64,000 nt of DNA, taken from assembly GCA_013339765.2 (NCBI GenBank), contig CM023454.1, forward strand, positions 64,547,878-64,611,877, read 5' to 3'. How positions within the stretch are numbered: position 1 is the first letter of the stretch; every line of letters begins with the position of its first letter. This document shows, piece after piece, positions 36,601 to 45,945 of this stretch. Source of the DNA: Haemaphysalis longicornis. Taxonomy: Eukaryota > Arthropoda > Arachnida > Ixodida > Ixodidae. The notes below the pieces were generated by a model, which ran no database searches, was not told the origin of the DNA, and saw nothing but the letters and a program-made list of their open reading frames with translations. The position numbers were made by a program, and so were the translations under genes.

Positions 36601-39600
36601 GCAAGCCACCACTGCAACGTCACTGGATCCCCATTGGCACAGCTGCTGCTGGTGACCACCAGGCGCAGGCTGCATAAAAGTCGCTCGAGCAACCCGCGGC
36701 CTCACTTGCAGCGGTAGCGGGGGCAGAACTGCACGGTTAAGACAATGCTTCTGTGTTGCTGGTAATTATCAACACGTGTGGTCAGCGTTCATCTTCACTA
36801 CACTGTCGGATCAGCCGCAAGCCACCACTAGCAACGTCACTGGATCCCCATTGGCACAGCTGCTGCTGGTGACCACCAGGCGCAGGCTGCATAAAAGTCG
36901 CTCGAGCAACCCGCGGCCTCACTTGCAGCGGTAGCGGGGGCAGAACTGCACGGTTAAGACAATGCTTCTGTGTTGCTGGTAATTATCAACACGTGTGGTC
37001 AGCGTTCATCTTCACTACACTGTCGGATCAGCCGCAAGCCACCACATGCAACGTCACTGGATCCCCATTGGCACAGCTGCTGCTGGTGACCACAGGCGCA
37101 GGCTGCATAAAAGTCGCTCGAGCAACCCGCGGCCTCACTTGCAGCGGTAGCGGGGGCAGAACTGCACGGTTAAGACAATGCTTCTGTGTTGCTGGTAATT
37201 ATCAACACGTGTGGTCAGCGTTCATCTTCACTACACTGTCGGATCAGCCGCAAGCCACCACTGCAACGTCACTGGATCCCCATTGGCACAGCTGCTGCTG
37301 GTGACCACCAGGCGCAGGCTGCATAAAAGTCGCTCGAGCAACCCGCGGCCTCACTTGCAGCGGTAGCGGGGGCAGAACTGCACGGTTAAGACAATGCTTC
37401 TGTGTTGCTGGTAATTATCAACACGTGTGGTCAGCGTTCATCTTCACTACACTGTCGGATCAGCCGCAAGCCACCACTGCAACGTCACTGGATCCCCATT
37501 GGCACAGCTGCTGCTGGTGACCACCAGGCGCAGGCTGCATAAAAGTCGCTCGAGCAACCCGCGGCCTCACTTGCAGCGGTAGCGGGGGCAGAACTGCACG
37601 CTTAAGACGACGCTTTTGTGTTGCAGGTTATTATCAACACGTGTGGTCAGCGTTCATCTTCACTACACTGTCGGATCAGCCGCAAGCCACCACTGCAACG
37701 TCACTGGATCCCCATTGGCACAGCTGCTGCTGGTGACCACCAGGCGCAGGCTGCATAAAAGTCGCTCGAGCAACCCGCGGCCTCACTTGCAGCGGTAGCG
37801 GGGGCAGAACTGCACGGTTAAGACAATGCTTCTGTGTTGCTGGTAATTATCAACACGTGTGGTCAGCGTTCATCTTCACTACACTGTCGGATCAGCCGCA
37901 AGCCACCACTGCAACGTCACTGGATCCCCATTGGCACAGCTGCTGCTGGTGACCACCAGGCGCAGGCTGCATAAAAGTCGCTCGAGCAACCCGCGGCCCT
38001 CACTTGCAGCGGTAGCGGGGGCAGAACTGCACGGTTAAGACAATGCTTCTGTGTTGCATGGTAATTATCAACACGTGTGGTCAGCGTTCATCTTCACTAC
38101 ACTGTCGGATCAGCCGCAAGCCACCACTGCAACGTCACTGGATCCCCATTGGCACAGCTGCTGCTGGTGACCACCAGGCGCAGGCTGCATAAAAGTCGCT
38201 CGAGCAACCCGCGGCCTCACTTGCAGCGGTAGCGGGGGCAGAACTGCCACGGTTAAGACAATGCTTCTGTGTTGCTGGTAATTATCAACACGTGTGGTCA
38301 GCGTTCATCTTCACTACACTGTCGGATCAGCCGCAAGCCACCACTGCAACGTCACTGGATCCCCATTGGCACAGCTGCTGCTGGTGACCACCAGGCGCAG
38401 GCTGCATAAAAGTCGCTCGAGCAACCCGCGGCCTCACTTGCAGCGGTAGCGGGGGCAGAACTGCACGGTTAAGACAATGCTTCTGGTTGCTGGTATTATC
38501 AACACGTGTGGTCAGCGTTCATCTTCACTACACTGTCGGATCAGCCGCAAGCCACCACTGCAACGTCACTGGATCCCCATTGGCACAGCTGCTGCTGGTG
38601 ACCACCAGGCGCAGGCTGCATAAAAGTCGCTCGAGCAACCCGCGGCCTCACTTGCAGCGGTAGCGGGGGCAGAACTGCACGCTTAAGACGAATGCTTCTG
38701 TGTTGCATGGTAATTATCAACACGTGTGGTCAGCGTTCATCTTCACTACACTGTCGGATCAGCCGCAAGCCACCACTGCAACGTCACTGGATCCCCATTG
38801 GCACAGCTGCTGCTGGTGACCACCAGGCGCAGGCTGCATAAAAGTCGCTCGAGCAACCCGCGCCCTCACTTGCAGCGGTAGCGAGGGCAGAACTGCACGC
38901 TTAAGACGACGATTTTGTGTTGCAGGCTATTATCAACACGTGTGGTCAGCGTTCATCTTCACTACAACTGTCGGATCAGCCGCAAGCCACCACTGCAACG
39001 TCACTGGATCCCATTGGCACAGCTGCTGCTGGTGACCACCAGGCGCAGGCTGCATAAAAGTCGCTCGAGCAACCCGCGGCCTCACTTGCAGCGGTAGCGG
39101 GGGCAGAACTGCACGGTTAAGACAATGCTTCTGTGTTGCAGGTTATTATCAACACGTGTGGTCAGCGTTCATCTTCACTACACTGTCGGATCAGCCGCAA
39201 GCCACCACTGCAACGTCACTGGATCCCCATTGGCACAGCTGCTGCTGGTGACCACCAGGCGCAGGCTGCATAAAAGTCGCTCGAGCAACCCGCGGCCTCA
39301 CTTGCAGCGGTAGCGGGGCAGAACTGCACGGTTAAGACAATGCTTCTGCGTTGCTGGTAATTATCAACACGTGTGGTCAGCGTTCATCTTCACTACACTG
39401 TCGGATCAGCCGCAAGCCACCACTGCAACGTCACTGGATCCCCATTGGCACAGCTGCTGCTGGTGACCACCAGGCGCAGGCTGCATAAAAGTCGCTCGAG
39501 CAACCCGCGGCCTCACTTGCAGCGGTAGCGGGGGCAGAACTGCACGGTTAAGACAATGCTTCTGTGTTGCTGGTAATTATCAACACGTGTGGTCAGCGTT

Positions 39601-40655
39601 CATCTTCACTACACTGTCGGATCAGCCGCAAGCCACCACTGCAACGTCACTGGATCCCCATTGGCACAGCTGCTGCTGGTGACCACCAGGCGCAGGCTGC
39701 ATAAAAGTCGCTCGAGCAACCCGCGGCCTCACTTGCAGCGGTAGCGGGGGCAGAACTGCACGGTTAAGACAATGCTTCTGTGATGCTGGTAATTATCAAC
39801 ACGTGTGGTCAGCGTTCATCTTCACTACACTGTCGGATCAGCAGCAAGCCACCACAGCAACATCACTGGATCCCCATTGGCACAGCTGCTGCTGGTGACC
39901 ACCAGGCGCAGGCTGCATAAAAGTCGCTCGAGCAACCCGCGGCCTCACTTGCAGCGGTAGCGGGGGCAGAACTGCACGTTTAAGACAATGCTTCTGTGTT
40001 GCTGGTAATTATCAACACGTGTGGTCAGCGTTCATCTTCACTACACTGTCGGATCAGCCGCAAGGCACCACAGCAACGTCACTGGATCCCCATTGGCACA
40101 GCTGCTGCTGGTGACCACCAGGCGCAGGCTGCATAAAAGTCGCTCGAGCAACCCGCGGCCTCACTTGCAGCGGTAGCGGGGGCAGAACTGCACGGTTAAG
40201 ACAATGCTTCTGTGTTGCTGGTAATTATCAACACGTGTGGTCAGCGTTCATCTTCACTACACTGTCGGATCAGCCGGCAAGCCACCACAGCAACGTCACT
40301 GGATCCACATTGGCACAGCTGCTGCTGGTGACCACCAGGCGCAGGCTGCATAAAAGTCGCTCGAGCAACCCGCGGCACCCACTTGCAGCGGTAGCGGGGG
40401 CAGAACTGCACGGTTAAGACAATGCTTCTGTGTTGCTGGTAATTATCAACACGTGTGGTCAGCGTTCATCTTCACTACACTGTCGGATCAGCAGCAAGCC
40501 ACCACAGCAACGTCACTGGATCCCCATTGCCACAGCTGCTGCTGGCGACCACCAGGCGCAGGCTGCATAAAAGTCGCTCGAGCAACCCGCAGCCTCACTT
40601 GCAGCGGTAGCGGGGGCAGAACTGCACGGTTAAGACAACGCTTCCGTGTTGCTGG
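27632..40655. repeat. 216-bp satellite array, about 60 head-to-tail units
   Basis: The word 'cgtgtggtcagcg' occurs at 27695, 27910, 28127, 28342, 28559, 28774, 28990, 29206 and so on to 40452. The span 12,757 bp divided by 216 gives 59 intervals, hence about 60 copies. Most units are nearly identical; those at both edges (before 28.5 kb and after 39.8 kb) are more diverged. Each unit contains an E-box CACGTG, a BamHI site in 'actggatcccc', 'ccattggc' (inverted CCAAT), 'gcataaaag' and an XhoI site 'ctcgag'. All frames meet stops within each unit, so it is not coding. Two linker variants alternate: 'gcttaagacgacg(c/a)ttttgtgttgcagg' and 'ggttaagacaatgcttctgtgttgctgg'. Scattered single-base indels may be read errors. 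Confidence 0.97.
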
Positions 40656-40677
40656 TTTGAACCTCCAACACAGAAGC

Positions 40678-40790
40678 AACCAGGTTGCAAACCTGCAACC
40701 TGGTTCAAAACTGGTTCATGGTTCAGTTGCGCGCAACTGCGCCCATGCGTGAACCATGCGCGCAAGTTGCGCATGCGCGCAACTGGCGGC
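40678..40790. repeat. Cluster of short palindromes at the array's right edge
   Basis: 'aaccaggttgca' (40678-40689) pairs with 'tgcaacctggtt' (40694-40705) across a 4-base loop. It is followed by 'catggttca'/'tgaaccatg' arms and by 'gttgcgcgcaac' and 'gttgcgcatgcgcgcaac' palindromes. It lies exactly between the last satellite unit and a probable Penelope-like remnant. Confidence 0.75.
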
Positions 40791-40799
40791 AAATGGAAA

Positions 40800-41002
40800 T
40801 TTGGGCCGCGCATGTTAAGAAGTGCGAGAAGAGATGTTTGCCCGATTTTGAGGGGACAACAATTTTGTTCCGTTCCAGAGACAAGATTACCCGCGAGATA
40901 TACGAAGCATATGCAGTGTTGTCAGGAGTGGAGGGAGATTGCGTTAGCGCCCCTTCAATCTGGCTTTCGGCGCGTGAAATACGTTTCCTATGTGAGCAAT
41001 AG
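40800..41002 (+). pseudogene. Probable Penelope-like element C-terminus (GIY-YIG endonuclease tail)
   Basis: The frame ends '...DFEGTTILFRSRDKITREIYEAYAV', 'GDCVSAPSIWLSAREIRFL' and stop. The pattern (T-x-I-L-x-R-S-R-D-K-x-x-R-E-I-x-E-A, then G-x-x-C-V-S-x-P-S) resembles the end of the GIY-YIG endonuclease region of Penelope-like retroelements that are common in ticks. The catalytic GIY and YIG motifs are not in the window, so only the last ~65 codons survive. Recognition is from memory of the family. Confidence 0.5.
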
Positions 41003-41230
41003 ATATCATGTCACGTGTAAGGTTTTATTGTTATTTTTTTGTGCAGGTTCTTCATATCCGTCATATATAACCGCCCCCCTTCACAAGATAATAAACAGTT
41101 GATAGTTTGCACCTCACCTTGTCGGTTGTTGTGGTATTAACCCTGTCCTACGTTTCGTGTCATGCAGCGCATCTCTGCACATCAAGATACTAAAACACCA
41201 ACTAGCCCACTCCCAAGCCTTGCTGAGCGT
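41003..41230. other. Probable 3' untranslated part of the Penelope-like remnant
   Basis: No coding features. It contains 'aataaac' at about 41090 and a T-rich stretch. It lies directly after the preceding stop, so it may be that element's 3' end; this is inference. Confidence 0.3.
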
Positions 41231-41392
41231 CTTATGCTCGGGGGTATGTCTCGCGGCGTCGGCTGTGGTCTGGCGTCCGCACACCACCGTTTCTTGGCCA
41301 ATCCCCTACGCCTTATACTCGGGGATATGTCCCACGGTGTCGGCGGTGGTCCGGCGTCCACACACCACCGTTTCTTTGCCAATCCCCTACGG
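41231..41392. repeat. 81-bp tandem duplication
   Basis: The copy starting 'cttatgctcgggggtatgtc' at 41231 is repeated as 'cttatactcggggatatgtc' at 41312, and both continue through 'cacaccaccgtttctt' to 'gccaatcccctacg'. The copies differ at about a dozen positions. The period is a multiple of three and the frame stays open, but no protein family was recognised. Confidence 0.85.
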
Positions 41393-41569
41393 GGGTACGT
41401 ACCATAGAGGAGGAACAAAAACAACAACAACTCCGGTTGTGCTTAAGATTGACTCTGTTGTTTTTCATATGAAGCAGGATGGAAGCAACAACCCCGTCAG
41501 TGAGTCTGCTGGCGCATTTAAGTGAGAGCATCAGCGCAAACACTAACAGCAATTACACCCAACTTCAAT

Positions 41570-41740
41570 CCATAGAACGTGCATAGTTCTCGACTTTCCC
41601 AACTGCAACGGCGACGACTGCATACAACCGCTGCTACGAGATTCACCGACTGTGCCCTTCAGTGACCATAAGGCCGTCATACTCAAAGTAAGAAGACGTG
41701 CAAACCTAAATGAAGTCCTTCAGATACCAAATAAATCTCG
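41570..41740 (+). pseudogene. Endonuclease fragment of a non-LTR retrotransposon
   Basis: A frame reads 'LDFPNCNGDDCIQPLL' and 'VPFSDHKAVILKVRRR'. The S-D-H-K-A-V block is the C-terminal catalytic motif of APE-type LINE endonucleases. Only this end is visible, so the clade is not assigned. Confidence 0.55.
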
Positions 41741-42009
41741 TCTCACTCGCGTATATACGCTTACAATAAGGACAATTACACCCATTTCCCCGAAGGGAAC
41801 CATGAGTAGGATATATGAGCGTTACGGGGTTTACTACATTTCCACCAAATTTGGCTAACAAACATAATGGAAACGCAAACGGAACCCCCATGACGCTCCG
41901 CATCCTACTTATGGTACCCTTAGGGGATGATGTGTGTAATTTTTTCTTTGCTGTTTTACTTGCTCCTTTGCTGCTGCCAAGAAGTGCCTATTTTTCTTGT
42001 CATGAACCC

Positions 42010-42725
42010 TGACGTGTTAAAACAGTTCAAAGATGTTAGACAAGAAATTTGTGACATGCGTGCAACTGGGAGAAAAAGTGTGGGATTGGATATATAATCA
42101 AAACGTTCGAGGAAATAAATGCCATCCTCAAAACTATTCAGGGTTAAAATGCCAAAATAAGGGCTGAACATTCCTCTCATACAAGGGAATACGCTGAACT
42201 AAGAAGCCAAGTGCTTTAAAGAGAAGACTCACACAAATATAACATTAATCAAGAAACAAAAAAAAACAAACATCTCTAGATAATCGGCATTTCCTATCGC
42301 GATGGGGAAAATCTGAACGACATGCCGGCAATCAACGGCTGTGCCATAAATGAACCAATTGGCGCTGTTGATATCGACGTTTGCCACAGGGTGCCTACCA
42401 AAGATAAAATGTGTTCGAATATCATAGCGCAGTTTCAGAAGAGGACAACACGTGACGGCGTTCTTGAAAAAGCTCGGAAAAGCCCGGTGTCTACCGTTGA
42501 TATCGGTTTGACAATGCCAGCTGCGGCTGTGTACGTCAATGAGCACTTGTGCACTGAAATAACAAAACACTTTTGTGCATAACTGTCGCAAAAAAAATGA
42601 AAAAAATTGGCGCTATGCATGTAGAAATGGTACAAAATATTCGCAAAGGAAAGTGACTCTTCGCACACGCTCAGCATAACCCGCATTAGCGACCGAGAAA
42701 AGATTGAGCACATCTTTGTATTATC
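42010..42725 (+). pseudogene. LINE ORF1 with baculovirus-FP-like C-terminal domain
   Basis: A coiled-coil-like part ('FEEINAILKTIQG', 'HTREYAELRSQVL', about 42,100-42,220) is followed by 'GAVDIDVCHRVPTKDK', 'IIAQFQKRTTRDGVLEKARK' and 'VYVNEHLC', which match the FP_C-type domain found in ORF1 of many arthropod LINEs (D-I-x-x-x-H-R-V-P, R-x-x-x-L-x-x-A-R-K, V-N-E-H-L). The clean part is 42322-42582; stops and shifts occur before and after it. ORF1 proteins coat the element's RNA. Confidence 0.75.
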
Positions 42726-43034
42726 TGATGGTTGCGTCGGACGTGTTCAAAAATGGATGCCAACTATCTTATACCGGAACGAGTAGGTGTTCTGCTGGAT
42801 AAAAATAGTGACGGTTTGGGTTTTGTTCCCATTATTGCCCGGTCTGCGCGGAAAAGGACGAAGAAATACTGCGTTACACGCGAATTTTGCTTTGATCTAG
42901 CTGTTTTGATTATAACCAAAATATAGTACCAGAATGACCTAGAAGTATTAAAATCACCAGGTTACAAAAGATATTTAAATAGGCCTAAATACAGGAGGAG
43001 GCGTGCTATCATGATAACAAAAATAAATTTTTGT

Positions 43035-43785
43035 TAATTTGAATTTAGCTCAGCGATCACGTGCGACTACGAAATACTGACGGTTCAATGTGGTAAGAAT
43101 GTGCTTTGTGTCCTTTACCGGCCCTTAAATCGGAATGGTAGAAAATTTGCCCTTTCGTGATGACTGCCTTTCTTTTATTATTGACTGCAACCATCAATTA
43201 TACTAGGCGGTGATCTCAACATTGACCTCCTTGCGACAGCGTAATTGCAAACCAAAATGTGTAGGTGGTTGATGTCTAATAGTTTTGGAAATGTAATTAA
43301 CGCTACAACTCGTTTATGTGGTACATCAGTTACGCTGATTGATATTTTAATTACTAACATTATCGAATCGAATTTGCGCTAAGGCATAGTCATTGCTGGA
43401 ATAGGTGACCAACTTCCAATATTTCTTTCTTGTGGAAGAAAAACTGCACATAACTCCGGTGACACAAAACATTTCTTCAACACTCGTGACATAAACGCAA
43501 GGAGTCTAGACATTTTTCGTATGAAAATAACGGGAACTGATTGGTCTGAAGTACGACAAATACCTGATCCTGAGATTGCCTGATTGTTTATATGAAAGTA
43601 TAAAAGCTTTTACGGTAGTTGTTTCCCATACAAAAGTAGAAAACTGCACGAAATGAAAAAAAAACCCTGGATGACCAAGCAATGTCTGCGAGAAATTTCC
43701 ATTAAAAATTCTATACAAATGATTATAAAAAAAATAAAACGGAGCACACAATAAAATACTTTAAGATTCAAAGAAATAAAGTGAC
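43035..43785 (+). pseudogene. Endonuclease and linker of the FP-type LINE, degraded
   Basis: In changing frames: 'DYEILTVQCGKNVLCVLYRP' (about 43,065), 'GGDLNIDLLATA' (about 43,206), 'CGTSVTLIDILITNI' (about 43,320) and 'GDQLPIFL', where active enzymes have S-D-H-L-P-I. Beyond the endonuclease, 'PWMTKQCLREISIKN' (about 43,665) matches the segment before the RT. The RT itself is absent. Together with the upstream ORF1 this is the 5' portion of one CR1/Jockey-like element. Confidence 0.7.
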
Positions 43786-43835
43786 GAGCCTTCTTTGCTA
43801 TGAGAAGCGCCAGTATAACCATATTTCTCCATTCC

Positions 43836-44135
43836 GTCATCTATACAGATTCCTTGAGGGTTGTTCGCGCACCATTACAGTACAAGCACCCCAAAAACCA
43901 CATAATCTTGTGTTCAACACTATCATGTCTATTTATGCGCAAAACCATCAGCTGCTACTCTTCTGGGTCCCAGGACACACTAGAATCGCTTGGAACGAGT
44001 TGGCAGACGGGAGGGCCGCTGCTGCTGCACCCGGGAACACTGTAGACATTAAAACGCTACCGTTCATTCCGCAGGTACGTTCACCTGACTCCCTTTACGC
44101 AAAAAAGACTAGCAACCGTTTTTTGGTACAGTTGC
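43836..44135 (+). pseudogene. RNase H fragment of another LINE
   Basis: 'VIYTDSLRVVRAPLQYKHP' in one frame continues as 'QNHQLLLFWVPGHTRIAWNELADGRAA' in the next: the TDS aspartate and the W-V-P-G-H...N-E-L-A-D block of LINE RNase H. At least one indel separates them. No RT is attached, so it is a stray piece of an RNase H-bearing (I- or Jockey-like) element lying between two other insertions. Confidence 0.75.
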
Positions 44136-44199
44136 CTGCCCACGGTGTCTTTGGTGTATTGTACTACATATTTTCAATTGTGCGAACATTGTTCTGAAA

Positions 44200-44940
44200 C
44201 TGGTACTGCTCTCAGTTGACATAAAGGTTAACCCCGGCCCCACAACTCGTAACGCAAGCAGATAATATGACACTACAATTCACGCACTTCTAACAAAACT
44301 CGATGAAGGCCAGGCTGAAATCCTATCTGCAATTCAGGCGATAAATGAGCGACTAACCACAACTGAAGAAACAATGAAGGACCCAATAAATCGCATCACA
44401 AAGACTGAAGAAACTTGCTCCTCGATTCCGGAAATTCGTACGAGCATAGATGTTCTGACTAAATCAGCAAGCGTTACAGCAAATCACCTCTCCCACGTGG
44501 AAGATAGGCTCAGTGATGCCGAAGACCGATCTCGTCGCTGTAACCTCCTCTTTTATGGAATTACCGAAACGCAAGAAGAAACATGGGCAGACAGCGAAAA
44601 ACTAGTTACCGACATTTGCAGGAACAATTTTAAAATTGACATACAAACAAACGACATAGAAAGAGCACATCAAATCGGGAAAATTCATCCGGGGAAACTG
44701 CGCCCAATAATCGTTAACTTTGCTCATTTCAAAACAAAAGAATCTGTATTGTCGAATGGTTTCATGCTTAAAGATACGCCGTATAGTGTAGCCCAAGAAT
44801 ATTGCTTTGAAACCCGCGCTATTCAGAGATAGCTGCTACATTTTGCGCGTGACCAAGGCGGCCCATTCAAGCTGCGCTACAAAAAGGAAGTTATCAGGAA
44901 GAAGTCTTACCACTACGATGCAGCTCGAAACCAAGTATAG
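44200..44940 (+). pseudogene. CR1-type ORF1: 2A-like start, coiled coil, RRM-like domain
   Basis: The frame runs from 'LVLLSVDIKVNPGPTT' through an in-frame TAA at 44260-44262 into 'LLTKLDEGQAEILSAIQAI' (coiled coil, to about 44,540), then 'CNLLFYGITETQEETWADS' and 'DIERAHQIGKIHPGKLRPII', the RRM-like nucleic-acid-binding domain of L1/CR1 ORF1 proteins. A TAG at 44830 cuts the C-terminus; matching residues ('LLHFARDQGGPFKLRYKK', 'SYHYDAARNQV') continue in frame to a second TAG at 44938-44940. Three stops thus break one otherwise continuous frame. The N-terminal methionine was not identified. Confidence 0.8.
44218..44241 (+). other. 2A-like motif (D-I-K-V-N-P-G-P)
   Basis: The codons read Asp-Ile-Lys-Val-Asn-Pro-Gly-Pro, preceded by a hydrophobic 'LVLLSV'. 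The 2A consensus is D-V/I-E-x-N-P-G-P, where the ribosome skips the Gly-Pro bond. Here the Glu is Lys, which is expected to weaken or abolish skipping. 2A-like sequences at LINE ORF1 N-termini have been reported for several animal lineages. A decayed relative is at 58519-58542. Confidence 0.7.
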
Positions 44941-45049
44941 AAAATGCTGTTTTTCTCCAGTGCTGATTAGCGATTCCGCAGCCAGTCAGCACTATCTACG
45001 GCCGCTTCATCCGCTCTCCACATCCAAAACCATCATTCAAATAATACAA

Positions 45050-45945
45050 CTGACGTCAATTTTTCTATCTTGTACACAAACATAAAAGGTACCATGCCAA
45101 AGCAACAGGAAATATGCACCATTATTCAATCGTCTAATTGTGACTAGTGATGTTAACCGAGACATGGCTTTCACCTTCCATTCAACACACCGAAGTTCCG
45201 CCATTCCTTTCAGATTTCACGTTGCATCGCTGTGACCGTTCATCAAGTCGAGGTGGTGGAGTGTTAATCGCGATAAAAGGCACAATCCGACATTTTAGAG
45301 TAGATAGTAATAGTTCCTTGGAAGCCCTCTTTGTGGCTTGCGAAAGTTCCCATGCTCTAATCAGACTGGGTGTTTGCTACCATCCTCCGAAATCAGATCA
45401 AAGTTTTAACATTAACTTTAATGACATCCTGGACACTCTACAGAAAACGTATCCCCGTGCAAAGTTTATAATTTGCGGGGACTTTAACTACCCAACTATA
45501 AACTGGTGCACCTTGTTTCCTCCTTCCTCTGGTGAAGGCAGCATATTCTTTGCCTGTTTGCAAAACTTCCAGCTAACCCAAGTAATTACTCACGCCACAA
45601 GAGAAACTTCACACAGTTCTAACATACTAGACCTTATAGCCCAGAGTATGCCTATTACCTAAAAGAAATAAGCGATCACAAAATCATCCTCGCGTCTTTC
45701 AGTTTTACTTTTCCACAGGATAAGCCTACTTCAAAACGGTTAAAGCTGTATGACCGTGGTAATTACGAAAGCATTACCACTCATCTGGAACAATTTTACA
45801 CTGACTACGAACGGGAATTCCACAGCCGCTCGGTTGAAACCAATTGGGAATTGTTAGTCGATAAATTAAACGAATTAACGGAAACGTTTGTACCAAGTAT
45901 AACTATCAAAAACAAAGTATCGGCCCCGTGGTTCAACAACTGAAT
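45050..45945 (+). pseudogene. CR1-type ORF2: APE endonuclease
   Basis: 'ILYTNIKGTMPK' (about 45,070) shifts frame into 45147-45662, which holds 'MLTETWLSPSIQ' (catalytic Glu), 'SSRGGGVLIAIK', 'ICGDFNYPTINW' (catalytic Asp/Asn) and 'SSNILDLIAQS'. A further shift leads to 'EISDHKIILASF' (S-D-H motif, about 45,665), followed by the linker 'PWFNN' and a stop near 45,943. All catalytic motifs are present but spread over three frames. The enzyme would nick target DNA for primed reverse transcription. Confidence 0.85.

Noticed and set aside
27632..40655. CRISPR array or coding repeat protein in the 216-bp array
   Set aside because: There are no short repeats with unique spacers; whole units repeat. 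All frames hit stops in every unit, although 216 is a multiple of three.
40190..40655. Gene-like 99-codon and 60-codon frames at the array's right edge
   Set aside because: They are satellite units read across a changed edge; no family features and no conservation of frame.
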